From contig JAKLJL010000001.1 in assembly GCA_023151185.1 (NCBI GenBank), positions 620,001 to 684,000 of the forward strand: a DNA stretch of 64,000 nt. The letters run 5' to 3'. Of the stretch, positions 16,246 through 25,132 are shown one piece after another. Position numbers and translations under genes: made by a program. Under the pieces are notes generated by a model. The model had not been told where the DNA came from. It saw nothing but the letters and a program-made list of their open reading frames with translations, and ran no database searches. Within the stretch, counting starts at the first letter, position 1. Each line of letters starts with the position of its first letter. The stretch is from Bacteroidota bacterium. Its GTDB lineage: Bacteria; Bacteroidota; JABWAT01.

Positions 16246-18897
16246 ATGAAACGACTGCTTACGACGCTGTTCATACTGACTGCGATGGTCAGTCTGGCTT
16301 CTGCTCAATGGGCCTGGGCCCCGCTGAACACAGGTCAGGGAAGGGATGAAGCCTACGTACCGTCCGTGACTAATATCGGTGTTTTTACAAACGGATCAAC
16401 TGCTTTCTGTACCATTAAAGATACCACTGAATCCAAAGACGGAAAAGGTGCATTTAAAGTTAAATACCGTGTAGAAGCCGGCGACGGATGGGGCGGTTAT
16501 GTGGTCCGGGTTCACTTCAACGATCTTGGTAAAATGGGGAAAGCCGGATATTATGATCTTCAGGCTGGTAAATATATCAGCTTCTGGATAAAAAACACGG
16601 TTAAACCGACTAAAACGCAGGCAGGCGATGTTAATTTTGAATTTAAAATTAAGGAAAAAGGCCTGACTGACAGTGGTGAAGACCGCTGGGTAAAGAAAAT
16701 GGGAACCATTCTGGAAACAACTCCGGACGAATGGACCCAGTTTACCATTCCTCTGGAAGGTTCCGAGTGGAGCCGCCAGGCCGGGGAAGCTGATGGTGAA
16801 TTTACTCCATGGCAAACTTTTGGGTGGGAACTTGCTGTCGTCTATATAACCGATGGCGGAAGTTCCTCTATTGCTGCTGAGGGTGAATTTATCTTCGACA
16901 ACATTCAGATTCTGGATCAACGGTTTACTCCGGTTATGTCTTTCGACAACCAATCTGACACCACATCCAACCGTTCCCGTAAAGATGCAACCTGGCTGCT
17001 CAATGATATGTACTGGGATGGTGCTGCCGGTGCCCGCAAAATGGTTCTTTCCAACGAAACTGTTGATACGGTTGAAGGTCTCGGTGCCATGAAGGCTGAA
17101 TATGCCATCGTGGGTTCACAGGACTGGGGTGGATATGCTGAACTGGAACATGTTTTTGAAACTCCGGTTGATCTTTCCACCAATTCCGGTTTTGCTCTTT
17201 ATGTTAAAACTCTGGTTGCCAATCAATTAACCGGCCGGTTTATGCTTCGTCTGGATGTTACCGATGAAGTTGGCGGTGCACAGGAAATGTGGACAACCGT
17301 CATTAATGCTGATGTCGATCACGTTACCGACTGGCAATATGTTCAAATGCCGTTCGAATTAACCGATACCGCCTGGACCAATCTGAAACCCGGTTACACT
17401 GGTTTCACCAAACGGGAAGGTAATAACAACGGAATATTCGATCTGGACAAAATCAAAAAACTCCGGATAGGGTTTATTGTCCTTCGCAGAGCCGGTGAAC
17501 CCTTTGGTCCTAACGTAATCGCCAGCGGAACCCTTCTGTTTGACCTCTGGACACCAACCGGATTCAGAGATACCGATTGTAAATCTCCGGATCCTGTCCA
17601 GGATGTTCTGGGTCTTGCAATTGAAGATGGCAAGAACTCTATCGTCTGGACTGATAATTCCGGCGAAGAAAATGAAAAATACAATGTGTATTACAGCTAT
17701 GAACCCATGACTGAAAATACTGATCTGACCGGTGAGGGTGTATTTGTTCTTGCATCTGGTATCGGGGAATCAATTGGTTCAGCCAGTCACGTGTTCTACA
17801 GTCCGCTGTATCCTGCTACCTTCAGACATTACTATGCTGTTAACTGCGTTGACAAATCCGGAAACGCAGGAAAACCTGGTGTTGCTCCGGATCCGGTTAG
17901 TAGTGTTTCCAGGGTTGCCCCTCTTGTCAGTGATATCGCACCGGCTAACTTTGCCGCCGATGGCGACCTGTCTGACTGGGCTTCCATTCCCGGCTGGACA
18001 CTGAAGATTTCTGATGGCTCCGCTACCGAAATCAATCCGTCCTCCTGGGATATTTCGGATGACAACGATGCTTCCATGGAAGCCAAAGTTGCACTGGCAG
18101 ATGGTAACCTTTATGTTGCCATGAAAGTAACCGACGACATCTATTTCGTTGATGCTACCAAGGCTTCCTATGTACAGGATGCTCCAGATTTGTTTATCGG
18201 TCTGTACAAATACCGCGGCAAGAACCATGTTAGATACAAAAGAGGTGAAACACCTGATTACCACTTCAGGTTTAACTTTGATAAAGTGACCAACGACCTG
18301 AACGGTGCAACCGTTGCCGTACCCGGTGACAATTATAAATGGCTTCAAACTGCTGCCGGATACACTCTGGAATGGAAAATGCCGATTGCTGATATACTGG
18401 CCCTCTATGCCGGTGATGTTGCCACTTATGAAGTGGCTGATATGATTCCGCTTGACTTTCTCCTGAACGATTCCGATGAAGCCGGTGTCCGTTCCGGCGG
18501 TCTGCGCTGGTCAGCCAGTACCGAAGATAACGGATGGAACAATGTGACTTCCTGGGCTTATACCTTTATTGGCAATAATGCGACAAATTTCGGATTTCAC
18601 TGTTGGGCCAATATTGAAAACGGTTCTGCACCGGTAGAATTTGCTCTGAACCAAAACTATCCGAACCCCTTCAACCCTGCTACCACGATTCCTTTCAGCG
18701 TAAAGGTAAGCGGTACTGTTTCTCTGAAGGTTTACAACGTTCTGGGTGCTGAAGTTGCAACCCTGTTCAACGGATACAAAGAAGCCGGCAAACATGTTCA
18801 GTCTTTCGATGCTTCCAGTCTGTCCAGCGGTGTTTACTTCGTCCGCATGAATGCAACCGGATATACGTCTGTCATCAAAATGATGTACCTGAAGTAA
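16246..18897 (+). CDS. large secreted multidomain carbohydrate-binding protein with sorting domain
   Basis: ATG 16246 follows GGAG and begins a textbook signal peptide ending ASAQ, so the in-frame upstream extension is rejected. The 883-residue protein has two tandem jelly-roll-like modules (~25-235 and ~240-450, each with a WGGY core after a long acidic strand), an FnIII-like domain (~465-565, KYNVYYSYEP), and a CBM9-like domain (~575-790, DGDLSDWASIPG and LEWKMPIADI). The C-terminal sorting domain opens with YPNPFNPATT and ends in MYLK. No catalytic residues are apparent. It probably binds polysaccharide at the cell surface. It ends with a strong hairpin and has a long leader, so it is likely its own transcription unit. 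The ligand is unknown. Confidence 0.8.
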   Translation: MKRLLTTLFILTAMVSLASAQWAWAPLNTGQGRDEAYVPSVTNIGVFTNGSTAFCTIKDTTESKDGKGAFKVKYRVEAGDGWGGYVVRVHFNDLGKMGKAGYYDLQAGKYISFWIKNTVKPTKTQAGDVNFEFKIKEKGLTDSGEDRWVKKMGTILETTPDEWTQFTIPLEGSEWSRQAGEADGEFTPWQTFGWELAVVYITDGGSSSIAAEGEFIFDNIQILDQRFTPVMSFDNQSDTTSNRSRKDATWLLNDMYWDGAAGARKMVLSNETVDTVEGLGAMKAEYAIVGSQDWGGYAELEHVFETPVDLSTNSGFALYVKTLVANQLTGRFMLRLDVTDEVGGAQEMWTTVINADVDHVTDWQYVQMPFELTDTAWTNLKPGYTGFTKREGNNNGIFDLDKIKKLRIGFIVLRRAGEPFGPNVIASGTLLFDLWTPTGFRDTDCKSPDPVQDVLGLAIEDGKNSIVWTDNSGEENEKYNVYYSYEPMTENTDLTGEGVFVLASGIGESIGSASHVFYSPLYPATFRHYYAVNCVDKSGNAGKPGVAPDPVSSVSRVAPLVSDIAPANFAADGDLSDWASIPGWTLKISDGSATEINPSSWDISDDNDASMEAKVALADGNLYVAMKVTDDIYFVDATKASYVQDAPDLFIGLYKYRGKNHVRYKRGETPDYHFRFNFDKVTNDLNGATVAVPGDNYKWLQTAAGYTLEWKMPIADILALYAGDVATYEVADMIPLDFLLNDSDEAGVRSGGLRWSASTEDNGWNNVTSWAYTFIGNNATNFGFHCWANIENGSAPVEFALNQNYPNPFNPATTIPFSVKVSGTVSLKVYNVLGAEVATLFNGYKEAGKHVQSFDASSLSSGVYFVRMNATGYTSVIKMMYLK

Positions 18898-18910
18898 TTC
18901 TGACCTCTTT

Positions 18911-18940
18911 TCAGCCGCCTGCAGGTCTGCAGGCGGCTGA
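18911..18940 (+). terminator. 14-bp perfect hairpin after the CBM protein
   Basis: TCAGCCGCCTGCAG (18911-18924), two bases, CTGCAGGCGGCTGA (18927-18940), 13 nt past the stop. The T content after it is modest (TCTGTTCCTCC), but the stem is very stable and the position fits a transcript end. Confidence 0.6.
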
Positions 18941-18972
18941 TCTGTTCCTCCAACCTGACCTGTGAAGTCAAC

Positions 18973-20205
18973 ATGAAAAAAAGTCCAGTGCTGTTTACCT
19001 GCATTTTTGCCCTGGCAGGTTTGGTCAATGCCTCGAATTCAGGGAAAATTACCGGATCAGGATCCAGCCAAAACGATTTTCATAAACCGCCCCGGATCAT
19101 CTGGACTTTTTCTTCGGATACTTCCTTTTTCGCATCGCCGGTGACGGAAGCCGGAGTTGTCTTCGCCGGAAGTCTGGATAGCTGCCTGTATGCTGTGGAC
19201 CTTGAATCGGGAACTGAACGTTGGCGGTTTAAAACACAGGGAAAGATCCGGTCACAGGTTTTGGTAAACGGAAACCGGTTATTCCTGAATGGCGGCGATG
19301 GCGTGATTTATTGTCTGGCACCCGCCACGGGAAAACTCCTCTGGAAATTCCGGACCGAAGGTGAAAAACACTATGATTTTGCAGATTACTTTCACTCATC
19401 TCCTGTGATTCAGGACGGCGTTGTCTATGTCGGATCAGGGGATTCCCATGTTTATGCACTGGATCCGGAAACGGGTCTGCTAATCTGGAAATTCCGTACC
19501 GGCGGCATCGTTCACAGCACTCCGGCCATAGAGAAAGGGACGGTTTTTTTCGGATCATTCGATGGATATGTATATGCCGTGGATGCCCGGTCCGGGCAGA
19601 TGAAATGGAAGTTTAAAACGGTGGGGCACCGGTACTTTCCCGCAGGAGAAGTTCAGGGATCACCCGTGCTGTTTGACGGAAAGGTGTTCATTGGTGCACG
19701 GGATTACAATGTGTATGCACTGGATCAGAAAAAAGGATTTTGCCACTGGAACAAGGCGTTTCAGAACGGTTGGGGATTAAGTACGGCCATTCTGGATTCA
19801 GTTTTATACATCGGGACGGCCGATGAACGGTGTCTGATTTCGGCTGATCCGGCGACCGGCGCAGAAGACTGGCGGATTAAAATGGAATTCCTGGTGTTCG
19901 GGCAGCCGGCAGAAACTGATAGCCTGGTTTACTCTGGGACTACCATCGGGAAAGTTCATGCCATCTCCAAAAAAACCGGTCAGAAAGTCTGGAGTTTTGA
20001 AACTGAAAGTTACCAGAAATACCGGTCCTCCTATTTCAAATCTGATGATTCTTACCGGGACGATATTTATTCCATTATCCATTCCAATGAGCATTTTCTC
20101 CAGGTTGAATGCCAGTTAGGTGGCATTTTCACAACACCTGTCATTACCGGTGACTACCTGTTGGTTACCTCAGCTAACGGTAAATTATATTGTCTGAAAC
20201 GGTAG
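18973..20205 (+). CDS. secreted PQQ-type (BamB-like) beta-propeller protein
   Basis: A 410-residue protein with a signal peptide (~1-20). It is built of repeats that each contain a YAVD/YALD strand followed by a W(R/K)F(K/R)T blade end: CLYAVDLESGTERWRFKT, HVYALDPETGLLIWKFRT, YVYAVDARSGQMKWKFKT, NVYALDQKKGFCHWNK, and later ones. This is the PQQ-enzyme repeat propeller, about seven to eight blades. The catalytic residues of quinoprotein dehydrogenases are not evident, so a scaffold or binding role as in BamB-like proteins is more likely. It has no clear partner; it follows a terminator-like hairpin. Confidence 0.83.
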   Translation: MKKSPVLFTCIFALAGLVNASNSGKITGSGSSQNDFHKPPRIIWTFSSDTSFFASPVTEAGVVFAGSLDSCLYAVDLESGTERWRFKTQGKIRSQVLVNGNRLFLNGGDGVIYCLAPATGKLLWKFRTEGEKHYDFADYFHSSPVIQDGVVYVGSGDSHVYALDPETGLLIWKFRTGGIVHSTPAIEKGTVFFGSFDGYVYAVDARSGQMKWKFKTVGHRYFPAGEVQGSPVLFDGKVFIGARDYNVYALDQKKGFCHWNKAFQNGWGLSTAILDSVLYIGTADERCLISADPATGAEDWRIKMEFLVFGQPAETDSLVYSGTTIGKVHAISKKTGQKVWSFETESYQKYRSSYFKSDDSYRDDIYSIIHSNEHFLQVECQLGGIFTTPVITGDYLLVTSANGKLYCLKR

Positions 20206-20224
20206 CCTGGTGGTCTTTTCTGGT

Positions 20225-20260
20225 AACTGGTGCCCCGGTCCCCTGACACCTGTACCAGTT
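20225..20260 (+). terminator. inverted repeat after the propeller gene
   Basis: AACTGGT (20225-20231) and ACCAGTT (20254-20260) pair around a 22-nt loop that contains a competing GGTG/CACC pairing. It lies 20 nt after the stop and is followed by a mixed pyrimidine run (TCATCCTTTTCC), so it is a moderate terminator candidate. Confidence 0.4.
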
Positions 20261-20497
20261 TCATCCTTTTCCTGGGGCCGGAAAATCCGGATTTCTTTGA
20301 AATTTGATTCCATTTTTATATTATCCAGTTCAGGAAGCAAAATAGAAGCCGGGTGCAGTCCCCGGGGGAAATCAATTCCATAGTTGGCCCCTTTCCGGCC
20401 TGATTTGAAACCATACCCTGGTTCTCCTTTTTCCGGCAGTTATCCGGAAACAGTAGCCGGGATTAGAATCCGGCCTCCACTTCAAACTTTTAAAACC

Positions 20498-21295
20498 ATG
20501 TTTCAAACCATCTTTAGAATCAGCCACATGGACTGTCCAACAGAAGAACGGCTGGTCCGGATGAAACTTGATGGTTTTCCACAGGTTCATACCGTTTCCT
20601 TTAATCTGGAAGAACGTAAACTGACAGTTTTGCATTCCGGGCCCCCTGACCCGCTTTTCAAAAGCCTTGACAGCCTGAACCTGGGAACTTCACTTGAATC
20701 TTCTGTTCCATCTGAAGGGCCTGTCTCTATCCAGACTGATGAAGTATCCGAAAAAAAACTCCTCTGGCAGGTTCTCCTGATCAATGGCTTTTTCTTTCTG
20801 CTGGAATGCGGCACCGGACTTCTTTCCGGTTCGATGGGGCTGGTTGCAGATGGATTGGATATGCTTGCTGACAGTCTGATTTATGGACTTGCGCTTCTGG
20901 CCGTTGGCCGTTCACTTTCCCGGAAAAAAACTGTTGCTGCACTTGCCGGTTACAGCCAAATCCTGCTTGCCCTTGCCGGATTTTCTGAAGTTCTGCGGCG
21001 GTTAACCGGGGCCGAAGCTGCCCCTGATTTCCTGACAATGATCGGGATTTCAATGCTGGCTCTGGCAGGCAACAGCCTTTGTCTTTTCCTGCTAAAGAAA
21101 ACTGATTCCACTGGTGTTCATATGAAAGCGACGTTGATTTTTACATCCTCTGATATCTGGGTGAACCTGGGGGTGATTCTGGCCGGTGGGTTGGTTTTTA
21201 TCACCGGATCTTCAATCCCGGATCTGATTGTAGGAAGTCTGGTCCTGATTCTGGTTCTGAAAGGTGCCCTGGCGATTCTGAAACTTTCACGATGA
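20498..21295 (+). CDS. cation efflux (CDF-type) protein with N-terminal HMA-like domain
   Basis: I place the start at ATG 20498; the frame extends to a TTG at 20384 but without signal or domain. The 265-residue protein begins with an HMA-like metal-binding fold (residues ~1-65) whose loop reads SHMDCPTEE, where C13 and acidic residues replace the usual CxxC. Six hydrophobic segments follow, with SGSMGLVADGLDMLADSL on helix 2 and HMKATLIFTSSDIWVN on helix 5. These supply the Asp and His/Asp pairs of a CDF transport site. It would export divalent cations such as Zn or Cd from the cytoplasm. It is shorter than usual CDFs and lacks the C-terminal cytoplasmic domain, which the HMA-like domain may replace. 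Confidence 0.8.
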   Translation: MFQTIFRISHMDCPTEERLVRMKLDGFPQVHTVSFNLEERKLTVLHSGPPDPLFKSLDSLNLGTSLESSVPSEGPVSIQTDEVSEKKLLWQVLLINGFFFLLECGTGLLSGSMGLVADGLDMLADSLIYGLALLAVGRSLSRKKTVAALAGYSQILLALAGFSEVLRRLTGAEAAPDFLTMIGISMLALAGNSLCLFLLKKTDSTGVHMKATLIFTSSDIWVNLGVILAGGLVFITGSSIPDLIVGSLVLILVLKGALAILKLSR

Positions 21296-21549
21296 ATACA
21301 ATGGAATGTCTGGATAGCCGGGCTTGCCTGCAGAATGCTTTGCATTGTCCGTTGAATCCTGGCTCAGCAGCATAAAAAGTGCAAAAGTTGTCTGAAAGAG
21401 AAAAGGAGAAAACCGCCGGGAAAGTGACGGTGCCCATATCTAAAACCTGGAACATCATGAGGAAACGTCACCTGCTTTCCGGTTGAAGTCTTTCAGACAG
21501 GTTTTTATTTTCCCCGTTTCAACCAGTCATAAAGAAAGGATTTGCTGGG

Positions 21550-21996
21550 ATGGCTACTGGAACCGTTACCTTACATCGGGTCGTGAAATCGGCCCCCGAA
21601 AAACTATTCAGAGCCTTTTCAGATCCGCTGGCTTATGCCGCCTGGCTACCACCCTACGGATTTTTAGGAGAGATTCACTCCTGGGACTTCCGGACAGGAG
21701 GCACTTACCGGATGTCCTTTCATAATTTTTCGACCAGTAGTTTTCATTCTTTCGGCGGATCGTTTCTGGAAATCCTGCCAAATAAATTGATCCGGCACAC
21801 CGACCGGTTCGAAAACCCGGATCTGCCCGGTGCCATGATCACGACCATCCGATTGACTCCGGTTTCCTGCGGAACTGACCTGCACATTGTTCAGGAAGGA
21901 ATTCCCGAAGTTATCCCGCCAGAAATGTGTTATCTCGGCTGGCAGGAGTCTCTGGATAAACTGATCCGCCTGACCGATCCGGAAATTCCCGGATGA
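21550..21996 (+). CDS. AHSA1/SRPBCC-family protein
   Basis: This 148-residue protein shows the START-like SRPBCC layout: VVKSAPEKLFRAFSDP, W(L)PPYGF, GGTYRMSFHNF, GGSFLEILPNKLI(R)HTDRF and a C-terminal GWQESLDKLIRL helix. Soluble proteins of this type bind small hydrophobic ligands; their substrates are mostly unknown. It starts at ATG 21550 after AAAGAAAGG, and its stop overlaps the start of the acetyltransferase gene by 4 bp (ATGA), so the two are coupled. It opens the run of small accessory genes extending to about 30.3 kb. Confidence 0.82.
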   Translation: MATGTVTLHRVVKSAPEKLFRAFSDPLAYAAWLPPYGFLGEIHSWDFRTGGTYRMSFHNFSTSSFHSFGGSFLEILPNKLIRHTDRFENPDLPGAMITTIRLTPVSCGTDLHIVQEGIPEVIPPEMCYLGWQESLDKLIRLTDPEIPG

Positions 21997-22469
21997 CTGA
22001 TTCTGTCCTGATTTCGAAATGTACAAAATCCGACTTTGACCAAATCCTGACCCAACTTACTGATTTTTGGGGGAGTGACAGAACGGCAGCATTTCACCAC
22101 CCGGTGTTTCTTTATGAATTTGGTTCTACTGCCTGGGTTTTGAAAGAGGGAGAATTGGTACTGGCTTACCTGTTTGGTTTTTTTTCTGGAGAGACGGCCA
22201 CCGGGTATATCCATCTTGTGGCTGTAAGGAAAGAATGGCAGAAAAAGGGATTGGGCCGGCATTTGGTGGAAGAATTTGCGGCTGCAGCCCGGCTTGCCGG
22301 GTGTACTCGTATGAAAGCGATAACCACACCGGGAAACCTGGACTCAATCCAGTTTCATCTCGCAATGGGAATGAGGATGTCCGGCGAAGCAGCTCCAGGT
22401 GATATTCCGGTTGTCAGAGATTATTCGGGTCCCGGGATGGACCGGGTGGTCTTCATCCGGGAGATTTAA
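21993..22469 (+). CDS. GNAT-family N-acetyltransferase
   Basis: A 158-residue protein with the GNAT core: the beta-4 strand GYIHLVAVRKEWQKKGLGRHLVEEF, containing the acetyl-CoA pyrophosphate-binding pattern Q/R-x-x-G-x-G/A as KKGLGR, followed by AARLAGCTRMKAITTPGN and SIQFHLAMGM. The substrate is not predictable from sequence. It begins within the stop of the AHSA1 gene (ATGA overlap), so they are co-translated. Confidence 0.85.
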   Translation: MTDSVLISKCTKSDFDQILTQLTDFWGSDRTAAFHHPVFLYEFGSTAWVLKEGELVLAYLFGFFSGETATGYIHLVAVRKEWQKKGLGRHLVEEFAAAARLAGCTRMKAITTPGNLDSIQFHLAMGMRMSGEAAPGDIPVVRDYSGPGMDRVVFIREI

Positions 22470-22531
22470 GTCAGAATTCAGGGCTGACAGAACAGACTTT
22501 GATCTTTACCCGTGTCTGACAGGGCTTGACT

Positions 22532-22563
22532 TTTGAATCCGGGTTGCCTTCCCTTTATCTTTC
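22532..22563 (+). promoter_or_regulatory. Bacteroidota-type promoter candidate before the PNPOx-like gene
   Basis: TTTG (22532-22535), 20 bp, TATCTTTC (22556-22563). This matches the -33 TTTG and -7 TAnnTTTG elements of Bacteroidota with one mismatch. The predicted transcript start falls within a few bases of the ATG at 22570, so the mRNA would have almost no leader. Confidence 0.45.
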
Positions 22564-22569
22564 CTGAAA

Positions 22570-23067
22570 ATGGAGTACAAGGTGCACCTCATTCAGGATT
22601 GGCCAAAAATTAAACGGCATTTTTCTTTGAGCTTCCGGTCCAATTTTCATGTCTCACTGGCAATGGTAGATCAGGATAACCATCCGGTGGTAACCCCGAT
22701 CGGATCCCTGTTTCTGAATGATAACCAAACTGGATTCTATTTCGAAAAGTACCCGGTCAGTATTCCTGAAGCACTCCGGCATTCACCTTCAGTGTGTATC
22801 CTGGCAGTGAGAAGCCAAAGGTGGTTCTGGCTGAAAGCACTTTTTAAGGGATCCTTTTCAGAATATCCCGGAATCAGACTTTATGGGGAATTGGGTGAGA
22901 AACGTCCGGCCACTCCCGAAGAAACAAACCGCCTCCGCCACCGGATGCGGGTAACACGGGGACTTAGGGGAAATACCTATTTATGGGGAAATATGCCCTA
23001 CGTCAGGGAAATCAGGTTTACCCGTGCTGAAAAAATTAATCTTGGCAAAATGACAAGCCGGTTGTAA
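22570..23067 (+). CDS. pyridoxamine 5'-phosphate oxidase-like flavin split-barrel protein
   Basis: A 165-residue protein resembling the PNPOx-like FMN-binding split barrel. It has an N-terminal strand FHVSLAMVDQDNHPVVTPIGSLFL, a GFYFEKYPVSIPEAL segment where FMN contacts usually lie, and a VCILAV strand followed by RLYGELGEKR. A basic tail GLRGNTYLWGNMPYVREIRF completes the barrel. Members reduce or bind diverse substrates, so the function is open. A promoter-like site ends 7 bp before the ATG, implying a nearly leaderless transcript, or a downstream start, in which case the first ~30 residues would be wrongly included. Confidence 0.72.
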   Translation: MEYKVHLIQDWPKIKRHFSLSFRSNFHVSLAMVDQDNHPVVTPIGSLFLNDNQTGFYFEKYPVSIPEALRHSPSVCILAVRSQRWFWLKALFKGSFSEYPGIRLYGELGEKRPATPEETNRLRHRMRVTRGLRGNTYLWGNMPYVREIRFTRAEKINLGKMTSRL

Positions 23068-23181
23068 TTGTCCGAATACAGGCATTTTCAATGGTTTTGT
23101 CCGTCCAAAAAAAATAGCCGGCCCGGTTTCAATCCGGATCTTCTGAAACCTTAAATCAAATATCCCAACTGGGGACCCCAA

Positions 23182-23535
23182 ATGAAAACCAAAAAAGAAC
23201 TGAAAGCCGGTTACCGGGAATTAAAATTCAAAGCCGGTGTTTACCAGATCCGGAACAATGCGAATGGGAAAATCTTTCTGGATTCCAGTGTCAATCTGGA
23301 TGCTTCCTTTAACCGGGCTGCAATGGAACTGGGCAGCGGAACTCACCGGAATGCACACTTGCAGGCTGACTGGAAAATCTTCGGTGCAGATCAGTTTGAA
23401 TTTTCAATCCTCGCTGAAGTTCAGCAAAAGGACGGTGAAACACCCGATCTCAGAATGGAATCAAAAGATCTTGAAAAACTGTATTTTGAAGAACTTAAAC
23501 CCTTCGGTGACCGGGGATATCACAAAATCCCATGA
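23182..23535 (+). CDS. GIY-YIG nuclease family protein with altered YIG motif
   Basis: This 117-residue protein matches a stand-alone GIY-YIG family seen in many bacteria: an N-terminal KKELKAGYRELK, then GVYQIRNNANGKIFLDSS, HRNAHLQADWKIFGADQFEFSIL, and a C-terminal LEKLYFEELKPFGDRGYH. The GIY half reads GVY, while the YIG half reads FLD, so the conserved glycine is replaced by aspartate. The catalytic-type Arg (NR) and Glu in the C-terminal helix are present. Related family members are also degenerate, so enzymatic activity is doubtful. No partner is evident; flanking genes are unrelated. Confidence 0.78.
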   Translation: MKTKKELKAGYRELKFKAGVYQIRNNANGKIFLDSSVNLDASFNRAAMELGSGTHRNAHLQADWKIFGADQFEFSILAEVQQKDGETPDLRMESKDLEKLYFEELKPFGDRGYHKIP

Positions 23536-23582
23536 CCCGGATCCAGTTTTCTGTACTCAATAACCATAACTGACTAAACCCG

Positions 23583-24488
23583 ATGAAACTAAAAATCCTG
23601 TCCCTTTTCCTGATTCTGCTTTCCGTTCAGCACAGTGCAGCAGGATCATTGGATTCCCTCAGGAACCAACTGGTTCGGATTGCCACAGGAAAGAAGGCCG
23701 TGATGGGAATTGCAGTTTCCTCTTTTGACGGCCGGGATACGGTGTCTGTGAATGGCAAGAGATGGTTTCCCATGCAGAGTGTTTTCAAGTTTCATATCGG
23801 CCTGGCTGTTCTTGCCCGGACAGACCGGGGAGAACTTTCTCTGGACCAACCGGTTTCAATTCAGGGACCTGCACTGCTTCCCGGATTGTACAGCCCCATC
23901 CGGGATCGCCATCCCGAAGGTGCTGTTCTGCCGTTGCGTGAGGTTTTGGCATATACCGTTTCGCAGAGTGATAATGCCGGGTGTGATGCCTTGTTGCGCC
24001 TTACAGGCGGACCTGGGGCAGTTCAAGACTTTTTTCATGAAAAGGGTTTCCGGAATCTGACCATTTCTGTAAATGAAGAAACCATGCAGGGAAACTGGGA
24101 TCTTCAGTTTAAGAACCAAACTACGCCTCTCGGGGCGGTTGAAGTTCTCAGAGCCTTTTATGACTCGTCACAGCAACTGATTTCTCCCGGAAGTTACCGG
24201 CTGATCTGGAAGTTGATGATGGAGACTTCCACCGGACCCAACCGCCTGAAAGGACTGCTTCCGCCGGGAACAGGGGTTGCCCATAAAACCGGCTGGTCGG
24301 GCACACATCCTGAAACTGGAATTACCGCTGCTGTCAATGATATCGGAATTTTATTTCTTCCGGATGGCCGCAGGATCTTTATCAGTGTTTTCGTAACGGA
24401 TTCCAGTGAAACCCTTGAGGTTAACGAGAGGTTAATTGCAGAGACTGCCCGTGCCGTTTGGGACTTTTACGTACCATCCCCGGACTGA
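23583..24488 (+). CDS. class A beta-lactamase (subclass A2-like)
   Basis: A 301-residue periplasmic enzyme with a signal peptide (~1-20). All catalytic motifs of class A serine beta-lactamases are present: SVFK (66-69, nucleophile S66), SDN (129-131), the omega-loop glutamate in NEETMQGNWD (E165 or E166), and KTG (235-237) followed by WSG. The omega-loop pattern ending WDLQFKN and the overall spacing resemble the A2 subclass (CfxA, PER, VEB) common in Bacteroidota. It would hydrolyse beta-lactams, possibly cephalosporins. No regulator or mobile element adjoins it; it sits in a run of unrelated accessory genes. Whether it is expressed cannot be judged. Confidence 0.9.
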   Translation: MKLKILSLFLILLSVQHSAAGSLDSLRNQLVRIATGKKAVMGIAVSSFDGRDTVSVNGKRWFPMQSVFKFHIGLAVLARTDRGELSLDQPVSIQGPALLPGLYSPIRDRHPEGAVLPLREVLAYTVSQSDNAGCDALLRLTGGPGAVQDFFHEKGFRNLTISVNEETMQGNWDLQFKNQTTPLGAVEVLRAFYDSSQQLISPGSYRLIWKLMMETSTGPNRLKGLLPPGTGVAHKTGWSGTHPETGITAAVNDIGILFLPDGRRIFISVFVTDSSETLEVNERLIAETARAVWDFYVPSPD

Positions 24489-24563
24489 ACCCGGCAAACC
24501 GTCTGAAACCACCGGTTTAAATTCAGGCTTTAAAAATTTTCAAATCAGGAAGGAAAAAACTTC

Positions 24564-25124
24564 ATGAAACCCCAACCCCTTTCACCCGGGGAAACTAAAG
24601 CACTTCTGGCAGTTTTAAGCAACCGTTTCAGCAAAAATACGCACAGGCATACCGGGATTACCTGGACTGAGGTGCAAAACCGGCTGGAAAATAATCCGGA
24701 AAAACTCAGAAGCCTGGCTGTTTTGGAAGCAACCGGCGGTGAACCGGATGTTACCGGAAAGGACGTTGAATCCGGCGGAATTTGGTTTATGGATTGTTCA
24801 AAGGAAAGTCCGGCGGGGAGAAGAAGTCTGAGTTACGATGCAGATGGCCGGCTTTCCAGAAAAGACATTCAGCCGGAAAGCAGTGCAGTTGAACAGGCCG
24901 CTGAATTTGGCGCCATCCTGCTGGATGAGGCTGATTACCGGTTTCTTCAGTCGGTGAATCCGGTGGATCTGAAAACGTCTAGCTGGCTGAAAACACCAGA
25001 GAAAATCAGGCAGCTTGGCGGTGCTTTGTTTGGCGACCGGCGGTATGAAACCGTGTTTGTTTATCATAATGGGGCCCCTTCATTTTATGCAGCCCGGGGT
25101 TTCCGTACAAAATTGCTGGTCTGA
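24564..25124 (+). CDS. DUF4256-family protein
   Basis: This 186-residue protein matches the DUF4256 pattern: an N-terminal LLAVLSNRFSKNTHRH, then ITWTEVQNRLE, the ATGGEPDVTG motif, FMDCSKESPAGRRSLSYD, a GAILLDEADYRFLQ region, and a C-terminal YHNGAPSFYAARGFR. It has no known biochemical role. A good Shine-Dalgarno (AGGAAGG) precedes ATG 24564. The methyltransferase gene follows after 8 bp, suggesting one transcript. Confidence 0.8.
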   Translation: MKPQPLSPGETKALLAVLSNRFSKNTHRHTGITWTEVQNRLENNPEKLRSLAVLEATGGEPDVTGKDVESGGIWFMDCSKESPAGRRSLSYDADGRLSRKDIQPESSAVEQAAEFGAILLDEADYRFLQSVNPVDLKTSSWLKTPEKIRQLGGALFGDRRYETVFVYHNGAPSFYAARGFRTKLLV

Positions 25125-25132
25125 GGGGATAC

